From the NCBI RefSeq assembly GCF_010078235.1, contig NZ_JAABOS010000001.1, forward strand, positions 62,001-126,000: DNA of 64,000 nucleotides. The letters are read 5' to 3'. This DNA is from Cognatundibacterium crateris. Its GTDB lineage: Bacteria; Pseudomonadota; Gammaproteobacteria; Burkholderiales; Burkholderiaceae_D. The notes under the pieces are model-generated. The model was not told the DNA's origin, made no database searches, and saw only the letters and a list, made by a program, of their open reading frames with translations. Position numbers and translations under genes: made by a program. Positions 43,104 through 52,785 of this stretch are shown piece after piece. Each line of letters starts with the position of its first letter. The first letter of the stretch is position 1.

Positions 43104-45110
43104 TTAGTGTTTCAGATCCTGCTGGATCAGCATAGTATGGAATTCACCGGTTTGCTGTTTTTTTTCATGATCCGCATGCAGGTGTGGCAATTCTATGCTT
43201 AAGCAAGTCCCTTCGCCGGTATTGCTGTGGACGGTGAATGTGCCATGCATTGCTTTCACGCGTTCACGCATACCGACCAGACCAAACGAACGCGTTTTGC
43301 GGATATCTTCTTCCTCTATGCCACGGCCATCGTCGCAAATAGTGAATTTCAGATGCGTTTCAGTTTCAGAAAATTCTATATGGACGGTTTGTGCCTGTGC
43401 ATGGCGGGCGACATTGGTTAAAGATTCCTGCACTATCCTGAAAATAGCGGTGCTTTGTGCATCATCCAATATTAACTGCTCTTCATCGGCGATCAGTTCA
43501 CAATGGATCTGATGCCTTTGCGAAAATTCTTTTTGCAGGGTCTGCAGGGCAAAATACAAGCCGCCTTCATCCAGTGCGCGTGGCCTCAGGTCAGTTGCGA
43601 TGCGGCGCAAAGTAGTAATTGCGCTCAGAATTAACTGATCCATGCTTTGTATCGTGGACTCATTCCTGCTGGTGAGCTGGTTGTCACGCTGCAGCAAGGA
43701 CAGATCCATACGTAAGGCAGCGAGTAGCTGGCCTAAGTCATCATGTAATTCCCGTGCTATATGCTTGCGTTCTTCTTCACGGATGGACTGTAATACGCCA
43801 GACAGCTGACTGAGCTCTTCGTGATAGGCCGCCATTTTTTCTTTGGCGATTTTGCGGTCAGTGATGTCCCGGAAAATCACGGTGTAAAAACGTTTTCCAT
43901 TCTCTAACTGATGCGCAATCGAGGCTTCTATCGGGAATTCCTCGCCATTGGCACGGCAGCCTGTGACATAAAAGTCTTCGTAATGGGTGCCCATTTTCCT
44001 GCGGGTGACACCGGTTTCACCAAATTTTTTGACATGGTTGCCATGTGCATGGCGGTGACGCATAGGAATCAGGCGATCGAGTGAACTACCTTCCAGTTGT
44101 CCGACTTCATAGCCAAAGATGCCGGCTGCAGCCGGATTGATCAGGATAATGTTTTGTTCTTCGTTGACGGTAATAATCCCATCAATCGCGGTATCTATCA
44201 TACGGCTAAGACGTTCGCGCTCTATGCTCAATTCTTCTGCGGATACGGCCAGTTGTTTGCTGCTTTCCGCCAGTTGGGCATAGGGCGTATGGATATTGAC
44301 TGCCACCATGCTGCGGTAAATCGCAATGGCCGCCATGAGTTGCATCAGATGGCCAAGCACGATATTGAGGTCATTGGTTTCTGTATAGATGCAGAAATAG
44401 ACTTCTGATACCGCCAGTAACAGGCTCGCCAGAAACAAGGGCAGGCGGTTGATATGTAAATGCTCTGCTGAATTACGTGTTTCCAGCTTACTTGCATGTT
44501 GATAGAACAGATAAGCTGACAGCAGGTTAATCCCTATCAGTCCCGCTTCACAGGCGACTTTGAACCAGGTTTGACCCAGATGTTCAACGTAAGTCAGCGG
44601 TATCATGTGCGGGAAAAAGAAAATCAGCCCAGCCCAGAGTGCGGTGCCGGTCAGTGCGCTCAGTAAGATGGCGTAAGACTGACTTTGTGATATGTCCGCA
44701 TCTTCCGGGTCAAATGCCAGGCCTAGCAGGGTTGCTGCTACGATAGCCCGGCTCGCCAGCCAGGCGCTGAATGACTTGTGCATATCGATAGCAGTGTCGA
44801 AGCCTGGCATGCCCATAAAACTGATGGCATGGGCAAAGCCGAGTATGGCGGTGCATAGAAAAGCGACTGCCAGGATGACACTGCTGATTTTCCGGGTGCT
44901 GCCAAACGCATTCCAGCAAACGATGAACACCGAGGTAAAAATAATGATCGTGACGGTTTCCAGTAAGGTGTGTACCGGAAGCGGATTGCTGACAATAAAT
45001 TGGGAAAGAAATGCCTGGTTCATCCAGCCTATGAAGGAAAAGAAGATGAGTAATACGGCGAGCAGACGTGCCCGGTTCAAATTCGGGTGGTGTTTTCCTG
45101 AGCTGGACAT
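43104..45110 (-). CDS. MASE3-PAS sensor histidine kinase (NarX/DegS type)
   Basis: A 668-residue kinase. Residues about 14-270 form a MASE3-type membrane sensor of roughly seven to eight helices, with the family motifs LGFAHAISFMGMPGFD and AWLASRAIVAAT. A PAS domain lies at about 300-405 (IDGIITVNEEQNIILINPAA), a HisKA_3 dimerisation/phospho-His domain (KHIARELHDDLGQLLAALR), and a HATPase with FRIVQESLTNVARHA and DGRGIEEEDI. A NarL-type regulator gene 2.7 kb away on the same strand is the natural partner. Signal unknown; context suggests redox or membrane energy state. Confidence 0.92.
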   Translation of the reverse strand: MSSSGKHHPNLNRARLLAVLLIFFSFIGWMNQAFLSQFIVSNPLPVHTLLETVTIIIFTSVFIVCWNAFGSTRKISSVILAVAFLCTAILGFAHAISFMGMPGFDTAIDMHKSFSAWLASRAIVAATLLGLAFDPEDADISQSQSYAILLSALTGTALWAGLIFFFPHMIPLTYVEHLGQTWFKVACEAGLIGINLLSAYLFYQHASKLETRNSAEHLHINRLPLFLASLLLAVSEVYFCIYTETNDLNIVLGHLMQLMAAIAIYRSMVAVNIHTPYAQLAESSKQLAVSAEELSIERERLSRMIDTAIDGIITVNEEQNIILINPAAAGIFGYEVGQLEGSSLDRLIPMRHRHAHGNHVKKFGETGVTRRKMGTHYEDFYVTGCRANGEEFPIEASIAHQLENGKRFYTVIFRDITDRKIAKEKMAAYHEELSQLSGVLQSIREEERKHIARELHDDLGQLLAALRMDLSLLQRDNQLTSRNESTIQSMDQLILSAITTLRRIATDLRPRALDEGGLYFALQTLQKEFSQRHQIHCELIADEEQLILDDAQSTAIFRIVQESLTNVARHAQAQTVHIEFSETETHLKFTICDDGRGIEEEDIRKTRSFGLVGMRERVKAMHGTFTVHSNTGEGTCLSIELPHLHADHEKKQQTGEFHTMLIQQDLKH

Positions 45111-45164
45111 GGGAATGCGGTTTGGACTAAAAGCAATATTTTAACTTGTCGCTATCCTGCCCAG

Positions 45165-45196
45165 TAATAAAAAAGCACCCTGATTCAGGGTGCTTC
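45165..45196 (-). terminator. Rho-independent terminator of the universal stress protein gene
   Basis: AAGCACCCTGA and TCAGGGTGCTT, read on the minus strand with TTTTTTATTA after the stem. Lies between the usp stop and the kinase start. Confidence 0.85.
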
Positions 45197-45242
45197 GATG
45201 CTGCAATACTCTGAATGGGATTCAGAACTGCGCTGTACGTAC

Positions 45243-46082
45243 TCAATGGGACATAAATACCGGAACTGTCATGCTCTCCAGTATGGTTCTGGTCACGCCG
45301 CCCATGATCATTTCGCGGAAACGTGAGTGCCCGTAACCACCCATCACCAGCAAATCGCTGTCAAGGTCATGGGATAGCGAGAGCAGCGCATTACCGACAT
45401 CGGTATGGGTAGTGTGCACAGATACCTCCACTTTTACGCCATGCCTTGCGAGGTAAAGTGCAATATCAGCACCTGGCTGTTCGCCATGCGCACCTGGATT
45501 TTTCTTAGGATTGAAGATGGCGACCTGTACCAGATCCGCCTGTTTTAACAGTGGCAGCGCATCGGTCACGGCGCGGGTTGCTTCGCGGCTCGCATCCCAG
45601 GAAATCAGCGGGCGTTTACCTATGGTGGGAAAGTCGCCGGCATAAGGAATAATCACAGCTGGTCTGCCTGCATTCATGACTATGTATTCCGGAAAATCCG
45701 GTAAAACCGAGGGAGAGGGCTCATCCGGATTGGTCTGTCCTATCACCACCAGATCACTATAACGCGCTTGTAAGCCTATACCGCCACCTGCTTCATCATT
45801 GGCGATGGAACTTTCAAAAGATTGCAGACTGGTCTGGCGCACAACGGTCTCAAAACTGGCAACCGCTTTTTCTGCACGTTCCCGCAAAAACTTCAGATGT
45901 ATCATCAGATTCGGATCACTGGCGCTGATGTTCCCATCCTGGTAAATGAAACGGGAAACACCAGTGACCGCAGTACCGATTAAATGTGCTTCTTCTTTCG
46001 CGGCAAGCTGGGCTGCAAACTTTACCCGTAAATCGGATCTTTCGGTTTCGTCTATGTGGACGAGTATCGTTTTATAAGTCAT
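45243..46082 (-). CDS. Universal stress protein family protein
   Basis: A 279-residue Usp, about twice a single-domain length. N-terminal half starts TYKTILVHIDETERSDLRV (one Usp fold). The C-terminal half ends LLVMGGYGHSRFREMIMGG and VTRTILESMTVPVFMSH, matching the G-x2-G-x9-G ATP-binding loop except that the final S/T is Gly. The ATG at 46082 is preceded by AAGGAG at good spacing; 38 further codons upstream are open but unlike Usp. Located between the redox kinase and the FNR-family gene, where anaerobic regulons commonly carry Usp genes. Confidence 0.92.
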   Translation of the reverse strand: MTYKTILVHIDETERSDLRVKFAAQLAAKEEAHLIGTAVTGVSRFIYQDGNISASDPNLMIHLKFLRERAEKAVASFETVVRQTSLQSFESSIANDEAGGGIGLQARYSDLVVIGQTNPDEPSPSVLPDFPEYIVMNAGRPAVIIPYAGDFPTIGKRPLISWDASREATRAVTDALPLLKQADLVQVAIFNPKKNPGAHGEQPGADIALYLARHGVKVEVSVHTTHTDVGNALLSLSHDLDSDLLVMGGYGHSRFREMIMGGVTRTILESMTVPVFMSH

Positions 46083-46171
46083 TGCAAGGCTCCTTGAAGT
46101 TCCCGGAGCGCATGGCCCCGGGAATGTTACTGGGAATTGCGAGGGTGCTAGAGTGCGAGAATGCGACTGAA

Positions 46172-46189
46172 GCTGGGCAGATGCCCAGC
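46172..46189 (-). terminator. Hairpin beyond the FNR-family gene
   Basis: GCTGGGCA and TGCCCAGC form an 8-bp perfect stem about 12 bases past the regulator stop. No T-run follows, so termination would be weak. Confidence 0.4.
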
Positions 46190-46201
46190 CTGTCACTGAT
46201 A

Positions 46202-47083
46202 TTATGCGGCAACTGCGGCTTCGCCACTCCAGCTTGGCATTAATTTTTTACCTACCAGCGCAGATACTTTGTCTGTGACCTTGTTTCTTGCTTTTGCAGG
46301 TGGCAGGCGGCGCAATGTTTTCAGTGAGCTCGGGTCCAGCAGGGAAATTTCACGCTGATCCACGCTGATCAGACCCATTTCATTGAATGCAGATAAGGTA
46401 CGGCTGACAGTTTCCAGTGTCAGGCCCAGATAGCTGCCAATTTCATGCCGTGTCATACGCAGATTAAACGACTTACCTGAGTAACCGAGCTGGCTGAAGC
46501 GTTCGCCCAGATTCGTCAGGAAACGAGCTACCTTGGCTTCTGCACTCAATGCACTCAGCATGCCTATCATGCTTTGTTCGCGTACCAGTTCGCGGCTCAT
46601 CACGCTGAACATCGCATGTTCCAGTTCGGCATAGCTGCGTCCCAGTGCAGCAAAGGTCTTGTAAGGCATCAGGATAATGTCGCAATCAGATAAGGCAACG
46701 GCTTCAGAAGCATGATGCAGCGAGTGTATGCCATCGATGCCGAGCAGATCGCCTTTCATCGGGAAACTCAGTACCTGTTCATTTCCATATTCATCGATCA
46801 GCACTGTTTTCAGGAAACCGGAATTGACGATGTACAGTGTGTCGAAATTCTGGCCTATGGTATGGATGCGCTGACCCGCTTTGAAACGTACATGCTGGAA
46901 CAGCACTTCTTCATCGGCACTCACAGCAGGAGCTGGAATATGCAACAGATCACACACTTCGCGCAAATTGGACCACAAATTGCCGTGGCAGCGCCATCCG
47001 GCTTCCTGATTGCCATGGCTGGCCATTGCTCTCATTTTGGTATTGGCTGACAGAGTGGACTGTGATTGAAATGCTGTTGTCAT
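46202..47083 (-). CDS. Crp/Fnr-family transcriptional regulator, cysteine-poor
   Basis: A 293-residue regulator with an N-terminal cyclic-nucleotide-fold sensory domain (about 55-165), dimerisation helix and C-terminal HTH. The recognition helix has LETVSRTLSAFNEMGL, the E-xx-SR pattern of FNR that reads TTGAT. But only Cys32 and Cys44 precede the fold, with Cys134 as counterpart of E. coli Cys122. The positions equivalent to FNR Cys20 and Cys23 are Asn35 and Ser38. It therefore probably cannot form the standard cluster in the standard way. The ATG at 47083 has GGAG upstream; a longer frame to 47143 is less likely. The C-terminal tail (after 260) is Lys-rich and extended. Confidence 0.9.
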   Translation of the reverse strand: MTTAFQSQSTLSANTKMRAMASHGNQEAGWRCHGNLWSNLREVCDLLHIPAPAVSADEEVLFQHVRFKAGQRIHTIGQNFDTLYIVNSGFLKTVLIDEYGNEQVLSFPMKGDLLGIDGIHSLHHASEAVALSDCDIILMPYKTFAALGRSYAELEHAMFSVMSRELVREQSMIGMLSALSAEAKVARFLTNLGERFSQLGYSGKSFNLRMTRHEIGSYLGLTLETVSRTLSAFNEMGLISVDQREISLLDPSSLKTLRRLPPAKARNKVTDKVSALVGKKLMPSWSGEAAVAA

Positions 47084-47133
47084 TTGAGGCTCCACGAGAT
47101 AAATTGAAAAATTTGAAATTTTGGTAAATTCTT

Positions 47134-47490
47134 TTATTGCCATCGCAGTAAATAATCGGGAATCTGTGCAAAGTCTTTTGACTTATCCAGAAATCCATCT
47201 GCTCCTGCGCGCATTGCCTGGGTACGATTGTCGTCAGTTGAGTGATTTGTCAGCACAACCACCTTAATCGCCGGTAAATTCTCTTTCACTTCTTTTAGCA
47301 ACTGCAGACCGTTCTGGTCGCCAAGTTGCAGGTCCAAAAGCATGGCATCGGTATCGGATGCTTTTACTTGTTGATAGGCCTCGTAGATATCACCGCAAAC
47401 GCCAACGACATGGAAGCCTGGAATTTCTTCAATAAAGCGCACCAGTCGTTTCTGGATGAGTAGAGAATCTTCAACAATAAATAAATTCAT
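47134..47490 (-). CDS. Single-domain response regulator (CheY-like)
   Basis: A 118-residue protein with only a receiver domain: LFIVEDSLLIQKRLVRF at the start, phosphoacceptor Asp in DAMLLDLQLGDQNG, and the conserved Lys in FLDKSKD. The ATG at 47490 is preceded by AAGGAATT; a 16-codon extension upstream is unlikely. The FNR-family gene follows 50 bases later on the same strand, and an FNR-like box lies about 60 bases before the start. It may act as a phosphate sink, or by protein-protein contact, in the nearby kinase pathway (inference). Confidence 0.9.
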   Translation of the reverse strand: MNLFIVEDSLLIQKRLVRFIEEIPGFHVVGVCGDIYEAYQQVKASDTDAMLLDLQLGDQNGLQLLKEVKENLPAIKVVVLTNHSTDDNRTQAMRAGADGFLDKSKDFAQIPDYLLRWQ

Positions 47491-47549
47491 AATTCCTTGA
47501 TACCGGACAAAGCTTTGTTTGCATGTGTCCATTATCACGAATTCAAAAC

Positions 47550-47563
47550 TTGATTTAAATCAG
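47550..47563 (-). promoter_or_regulatory. FNR-like box before the response-regulator/fnr-like gene pair
   Basis: TTGATTTAAATCAG fits TTGAT-N4-ATCAA with one mismatch in the last base. It lies 60 bases upstream of the receiver-only gene, in a position that suggests low-oxygen activation or auto-regulation of this two-gene unit. Confidence 0.65.
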
Positions 47564-47769
47564 GCAATGCTGATTTGAAATGTCGGATTTAACCCTGGCT
47601 GACTAGGAATATTCCTACAAGCACAAATGCTGATGCTTGCGGCGCGTAGCAGTGATGGCTGACTGCACATAGGGGTGCTGACAGCTCAGGGTCAGGCCTG
47701 GAGAAAAAAATGAAGGGAGCGAAGTGCGAGGCGCCCGGGGCTGGCCTGAGCGCGAAACAGGGAGGGGAC

Positions 47770-48411
47770 TTAGTTCTGCGGAACCAGTAAATGGTGGGTG
47801 ATGGCGTACTGCACCATGTCGGACAGATTGCTCATGTTCATTTTTTGCATGATGCGCATCTTATGCGTACTGACCGTTTTGACGCTCAGATGTAATAGCT
47901 CGCCAATTTCAGTAATCGATTTGCCTTTCACCAGATAGCTGAATACCTCGAATTCGCGGTCAGACAAGCTGGTATGCGGCATGGTTTCATTGGCTGGCAT
48001 GGCATTCATGGCCAATTGCTCGGCTACTTCTATGCTGATGTAGGGACGACCGGAAGCGACTTTTCTGAGAGCGGTGACCAATTGGGTACCGGCACTTTCT
48101 TTGGTCAGATAGCCACGCGCGCCGGCGCGAATAGCGCGCACCGCATACTGCTCTTCTTCATGCATGGTCAATATCAGTATCGGCAGTTTGGGGAATTCTT
48201 CCTTAATCTGGCGTATCAGATCGACACCACTGCGGCCCGGCATCGATAAATCCATCAGCAGTACATCAAACTCAGTGTTTCTGACTTTTTCTAAGGTATC
48301 AAATCCATCCACAGCTTCGGCCACAACCTGGATGTCGTCTATGCCTTCCAGTATGCGTTTGAGTCCTTCGCGCATAATGGTGTGGTCGTCAGCGATGAGT
48401 ATGCGTGTCAT
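47770..48411 (-). CDS. NarL/FixJ-family response regulator
   Basis: A 213-residue regulator. The receiver has LIADDHTIMREGL, phosphoacceptor in DVLLMDLSMPGRSG, and Lys in GARGYLTKES. The LuxR-type HTH (about 145-210) has LSDREFEVFSYLVKGKSITEI and VKTVSTHKMRIMQKMN. It pairs naturally with HisKA_3 kinases such as the MASE3-PAS kinase 2.7 kb away on the same strand. Target promoters unknown. Confidence 0.93.
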   Translation of the reverse strand: MTRILIADDHTIMREGLKRILEGIDDIQVVAEAVDGFDTLEKVRNTEFDVLLMDLSMPGRSGVDLIRQIKEEFPKLPILILTMHEEEQYAVRAIRAGARGYLTKESAGTQLVTALRKVASGRPYISIEVAEQLAMNAMPANETMPHTSLSDREFEVFSYLVKGKSITEIGELLHLSVKTVSTHKMRIMQKMNMSNLSDMVQYAITHHLLVPQN

Positions 48412-48492
48412 GGGCTACTTCAATTGTTAGAAATTATTACAGGAAGCGCGCATTGTACTGCAGAAGACTGGTATTGAACGCGCAAAGTATAG

Positions 48493-49731
48493 TTAGCTGC
48501 TGCCTTTGCTGAACTGCAGTGATCGCAGTTGCGTCTTTGATAAGTCAGGGCTGGCGGTGATGCGTAATGTGTCGCAGCCATGCCAGGCGCTGAATTCTGT
48601 GAATACCTGCAACAGGTCTGCACGCAGCCGTTCGCTCCACGAAAAGCCAGGCTCAGCATGGAAGGCCTTGATCTCCATGATACGGTCCGCACGGTGCGCC
48701 TTTGCATCGATGCGCGCGATGAATTTACCATTCCTGAGTACAGGCAGACAGAAATAGCCATACTGCCTTTTAGGCTCAGGGGTATAGCATTCGAGCCTGT
48801 AATCAAAGTCAAAGAATTCTTTCAGGCGCTGTCTGTCCCACACGACCGGGTCAAACGGCGACAAAATCCGGCAGCCGCGTATCTGTGCCTCTGAATTCTG
48901 CAGCTCGAGTGCCAGAGCCGCATGGTCAGGGTGGATAGTGTAAGTGTCTGGCTGACCCTTGATAGACGCAGGCAGTAACAAGCCTTGTTCTGTCAATTGC
49001 TCCGGTGTGTTAGTGGCTGCCAATGGGCGCTGCCTGAAATAATCTCTTACCCAGGCTGATTTGCATATGCCCAGTGCCCGGATTGCGGTCAATACCATGT
49101 CGCGCTCGGCCTGATGTGGTGTGCAAGGATTGCTCTCATCGCGCCAGTCCGGATGCACGCGTTCGGTCAGGTCGTAAATGCGCTGAAATTTATCGCGCCG
49201 TGCCACCATTAACTGTCCGCTGGTAAATAAAACTTCTAGCGAACGCTTTTCAGGCTTCCATTCCCACCAGCCCGATTTGCGTGCCTGATCTGACTGAAAA
49301 TCGCGTGAGCCGGATGCGCCCTGAGTGCGTATGCTGCTCAGTACGTGATTGACGTTATCTGCCTGTTCATTGAGCCATTTTTGATTGAATTTCCAACCCA
49401 GATGCTGGGGCGACAGCATTTGATGGCGGTACCAGGCGAACTGTTCGATAGGGAGAAAGCAGGCTTCGTGTGACCAGTATTCAAACAACTGACGCTCAGC
49501 TAATAACTCATCCAGCCATTGCGGCTGATAGTGGCCTAAACGGCTCCACAGCACCAGATAAGGGCTGCGTGCGACGACATGTATGGTATCGATTTGCAGT
49601 GCACCCATCTGGCGTATGCACTGCAGTACGTTTTGCTTACTGGCTTCCCGTGCAGGCCGCTTCAACAAGCCCTGGGCATGCAAATGCAATTTGCGCGCCT
49701 GGGCTGGAGTGAGTTGTAGGCCTGCATTCAT
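48493..49731 (-). CDS. ycaQ: YcaQ/AlkZ-like DNA glycosylase (winged-helix HTH_42 family)
   Basis: A 412-residue protein of the HTH_42 family; the E. coli relative YcaQ unhooks DNA interstrand crosslinks by base excision. The protein starts LTPAQARKLHLHAQGLL and has QMGALQIDTIHVVARSPYL near residues 41-59, where Gln46-Ile-Asp48 is the likely Q-x-D catalytic motif. RILSPFDPVVWDRQRLKEFF is another family hallmark. It reads towards the response-regulator gene, which is on the same strand 81 bases away. Substrate range not testable here. Confidence 0.88.
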   Translation of the reverse strand: MNAGLQLTPAQARKLHLHAQGLLKRPAREASKQNVLQCIRQMGALQIDTIHVVARSPYLVLWSRLGHYQPQWLDELLAERQLFEYWSHEACFLPIEQFAWYRHQMLSPQHLGWKFNQKWLNEQADNVNHVLSSIRTQGASGSRDFQSDQARKSGWWEWKPEKRSLEVLFTSGQLMVARRDKFQRIYDLTERVHPDWRDESNPCTPHQAERDMVLTAIRALGICKSAWVRDYFRQRPLAATNTPEQLTEQGLLLPASIKGQPDTYTIHPDHAALALELQNSEAQIRGCRILSPFDPVVWDRQRLKEFFDFDYRLECYTPEPKRQYGYFCLPVLRNGKFIARIDAKAHRADRIMEIKAFHAEPGFSWSERLRADLLQVFTEFSAWHGCDTLRITASPDLSKTQLRSLQFSKGSS

Positions 49732-49785
49732 CGGAATTTCCCGCTGCCGGGGCGGACTGCTGCGTGCGTCCGCCTTACTGCCGTA

Positions 49786-50808
49786 TCAGAAGTGTTTCAG
49801 GCCGATTGCAGCCTTCACTTCGTCGGTGGTTTTTGCTGCCACTTCACGTGCACGCATGGTGCCTTCTTTGAGCATTTGCAGAACCTGACCACGATCCTTG
49901 GCAAACTCTTCACGGCGTTCACGGATAGGGGCGAGCATGTCTTGCAATATGCCTTCCAGGCGTGCTTTCACCACGCTGTCACCCAGGCCGCCGCGCACAT
50001 AGTGGTCTTTCATGGCTTGCAGGCCTTCTTTGTCTTGGTCAAATGCGTCCAGATAGGTGAATGCGACATTGCCTTCCAGATGGCCGGGATCACTGACCTT
50101 CAAATGCAAAGGATCGGTATAGACATTGCGTACCGCTGCTTTGATTTCTGCCGGTGTCGCACCGAGGTTGATCACATTACCCAGGGACTTACTCATTTTA
50201 GCCTTGCCGTCTATGCCCGGCAGACGACCGATTTCCGGCACCAGTGCCTGGCATTCAACCAGGATGTCCTTGTTGACCAGGCGATTGAAGCGGCGCACGA
50301 TTTCATTGGTTTGCTCTATCATCGGAATCTGATCTTCGCCTACCGGCACCAGGCTTGCTTTGAAGGCGGAGATGTCGGCGGCCTGGCTGACCGGATAGGT
50401 CAGGAAGCCTGCCGGGATATCACGCTCAAAATTGCGTAATACGATTTCCTGTTTGATGGTCGGATTACGTTCCAGGCGCGCGACCGATACCAGGTTCAGA
50501 TAATAGAAAGTCAGCTCAGTCAGTTCAGGAATCTGGGATTGGATAAAAATCGTCGATTTGGCAGGATCGATGCCAACTGCCAGATAGTCGAGTGCGACTT
50601 CCAGTACATTGTTATGTACCTTGACCGGATTATCCATATTGTCTGTCAGCGCCTGCGCATCGGCCAGCATGATGTATTGCTGATACTGATGCTGGTATTT
50701 GACGCGGTTACGCAGACTACCCACAAAGTGGCCCAGATGCAGGGGGCCGGTCGGGCGGTCGCCGGTCAGGATTAAATGGTTTTTGTTTTCTGTTGTACTG
50801 GCTTGCAT
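49786..50808 (-). CDS. trpS: Tryptophanyl-tRNA synthetase
   Basis: A 340-residue class I synthetase that charges tRNA-Trp. The HIGH-like motif is [11 protein letters not shown] at about residues 16-26 and the KMSKS motif is [12 protein letters not shown] near residue 199-210. The sequence ends in a compact C-terminal helix region, length normal for the bacterial enzyme (about 330-350). It is transcribed divergently from hemC across a 179- to 251-base gap. Confidence 0.97.
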   Translation of the reverse strand: MQASTTENKNHLILTGDRPTGPLHLGHFVGSLRNRVKYQHQYQQYIMLADAQALTDNMDNPVKVHNNVLEVALDYLAVGIDPAKSTIFIQSQIPELTELTFYYLNLVSVARLERNPTIKQEIVLRNFERDIPAGFLTYPVSQAADISAFKASLVPVGEDQIPMIEQTNEIVRRFNRLVNKDILVECQALVPEIGRLPGIDGKAKMSKSLGNVINLGATPAEIKAAVRNVYTDPLHLKVSDPGHLEGNVAFTYLDAFDQDKEGLQAMKDHYVRGGLGDSVVKARLEGILQDMLAPIRERREEFAKDRGQVLQMLKEGTMRAREVAAKTTDEVKAAIGLKHF

Positions 50809-51059
50809 AAAGAATCCGTAGGTTGAAACATGCGTAAAAAAAGCCGCATTCAGTAGGGCGGCATTTCATTGTGGCGTTCTGATTTTGCTCTATGATGCAG
50901 CCTCAGCAGATTGTGTGTCAAGTTTGGCCTGAATGTGGCGTTCATTGATACATTTCAACAGTCTGGCGCAAGGATACGTGTACTCAAATGGTAAAATCCA
51001 TCCCATTTCTTACAATCCTGACTGGATTGAATTTTTTGGCAAATCGGAAAGAATTTATT

Positions 51060-52004
51060 TTGAACGCGACCTCTCCCCAAAAACTGATCATCGCCTCGCG
51101 CGAAAGCCGTCTCGCCATGTGGCAGGCTGAGCATGTACGTGACCGTCTGAAATCCTTGTATCCTGACTGTGACGTACAAATTCTAGGTATGACTACGCGT
51201 GGCGATCAGATACTGGATAAGGCTTTATCGCAAGTGGGTGGTAAGGGTTTGTTCGTCAAGGAACTCGAAGTTGCGATGGCCGAAGGCCGTGCTGATCTGG
51301 CAGTGCACTCGCTCAAAGATGTACCTATGGATTTGCCTGAGGGCTTTGCGCTGGCAGCAGTCCTGGAGCGGGAAGATCCACGTGATGCCTTCGTGTCCTC
51401 AACATATGCAGCGCTGGACGAGTTGCCGGCGGGTGCTGTCGTTGGTACCAGCAGCCTGCGGCGTCAGGCTTTGATTGCAGCACGTTTCCCGCATTTGGTG
51501 GTGCGGCCTTTGCGCGGCAATCTCGATACGCGTCTGAAGAAACTGGATCAGGGCGAATACGCGGCGATTATTTTGGCAGCAGCAGGTTTGAAACGCCTGG
51601 GCCTGGCTGAACGCATACGTGCATTTCTGGAGCCGGAGCAAAGTCTGCCTGCGGCCGGACAAGGTGCGATGGCGATAGAAATTCCGGCTGACAGACCAGA
51701 GTTGCAAGCCTGGCTGGCGCCTTTGAATCATGCGCTGACCGCAGAAGCGGTGCATGCCGAGCGCAAGGTGTCAAAGGCGTTTGGCGGCAGTTGCCAGATT
51801 CCGTTGGCTGCGTATGCGCAGCAATCTGATGGTCAGGTACGTTTCCGCGCCATGATCGCCAGTGTGGATGGGCAACGCATAGCGCGTGCAGATATGACTG
51901 CGCCTGCGGGACAGGCTGACCAACTCAGTCAGGAAGTCATTGCCATATTGAAGCAGCAGAATGCCGAAGAAATACTCGCATTGTGCCGTACCCAGGATGC
52001 CTGA
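51060..52004 (+). CDS. hemC: Porphobilinogen deaminase (hydroxymethylbilane synthase)
   Basis: A 314-residue cytosolic enzyme polymerising four porphobilinogens to hydroxymethylbilane on a dipyrromethane cofactor. Visible features are [59 protein letters not shown] and the cofactor Cys in [14 protein letters not shown]. Start: a TTG at 51060 (with GGAAAG 8 bases ahead) gives the expected N-terminus; an ATG at 50988 would add 24 residues of unrelated sequence and has a poor Shine-Dalgarno. The stop overlaps hemD by 8 bases. Confidence 0.95.
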   Translation: MNATSPQKLIIASRESRLAMWQAEHVRDRLKSLYPDCDVQILGMTTRGDQILDKALSQVGGKGLFVKELEVAMAEGRADLAVHSLKDVPMDLPEGFALAAVLEREDPRDAFVSSTYAALDELPAGAVVGTSSLRRQALIAARFPHLVVRPLRGNLDTRLKKLDQGEYAAIILAAAGLKRLGLAERIRAFLEPEQSLPAAGQGAMAIEIPADRPELQAWLAPLNHALTAEAVHAERKVSKAFGGSCQIPLAAYAQQSDGQVRFRAMIASVDGQRIARADMTAPAGQADQLSQEVIAILKQQNAEEILALCRTQDA

Positions 52005-52785
52005 ATTGATGGCAACTGGCAGACCGGTCGTTATTACCCGCCCCCTGAAACAGGGTGTGTTGTTTCAGCGCCTGCTTAGTCAGGCGGGTTTGGCCGGTGT
52101 GTTGTTTCCCTTGTTGAATATCACTGAGCTGCCGGATACTACTGAGTTGCGTGCTTCGCTAGCACGGCTGAATGATTACGCGATGGTGGCGTTCGTGAGT
52201 CCGAACGCGATCGATCATTATTTTGAGCACGTTCAGTCATGGCCGCAGCAAGTCGATATTGCAGTGATGGGTGCGGGTGGTGTCGCTGCTTTGCAGGCAT
52301 ACGCAGATAAACTGCAGGGTGTGCGCATTATCAGCCCAACTAATCCGCTGAAGACAGATTCTGAAACTTTGCTGGAAGAACTGGATTTGCAGCGACTGGC
52401 TGGCAAGCGGGTATTGATTGTACGCGGGCAAAGCGGTCGAGAATTCCTGGCGGATGCCTTGCGCTCCCATGGTGTGCTGGTGGACCAATTGCCTGCATAT
52501 TTGCGCAGTGAGCCCAGCTTTGATGCGCAACGACAACAGCAATTACATGCACTGATCAGGCAGCATGCGATCTGGGTGATTACCAGTTCAGAGGCTTTAC
52601 GGACTTTGGATAGCTGGATCAGGCAGTCAGGTGAGGATATAATCGTGGCAAATATGCAAGGTCAGCATTTGCTGGTTCCGCACCGCCGAATTGCTGAAAC
52701 GGCGCAACAGCTTGGATTTCATTCAATTACTTTAACTGGCTCAGGCGACGAACAGTTGCTTGTCGCGTTACAATCGCAGATATGA
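51997..52785 (+). CDS. hemD: Uroporphyrinogen-III synthase
   Basis: A 262-residue enzyme that cyclises hydroxymethylbilane with D-ring inversion. HemD is poorly conserved, but the fold markers are present: [19 protein letters not shown] at the start, [14 protein letters not shown], the central [20 protein letters not shown] and the C-terminal [16 protein letters not shown]. The ATG at 51997 (MPELMATG) is chosen because it overlaps the hemC stop by 8 bases; ATG at 52009 is possible. Overlaps hemX by 4 bases. Confidence 0.94.
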   Translation: MPELMATGRPVVITRPLKQGVLFQRLLSQAGLAGVLFPLLNITELPDTTELRASLARLNDYAMVAFVSPNAIDHYFEHVQSWPQQVDIAVMGAGGVAALQAYADKLQGVRIISPTNPLKTDSETLLEELDLQRLAGKRVLIVRGQSGREFLADALRSHGVLVDQLPAYLRSEPSFDAQRQQQLHALIRQHAIWVITSSEALRTLDSWIRQSGEDIIVANMQGQHLLVPHRRIAETAQQLGFHSITLTGSGDEQLLVALQSQI

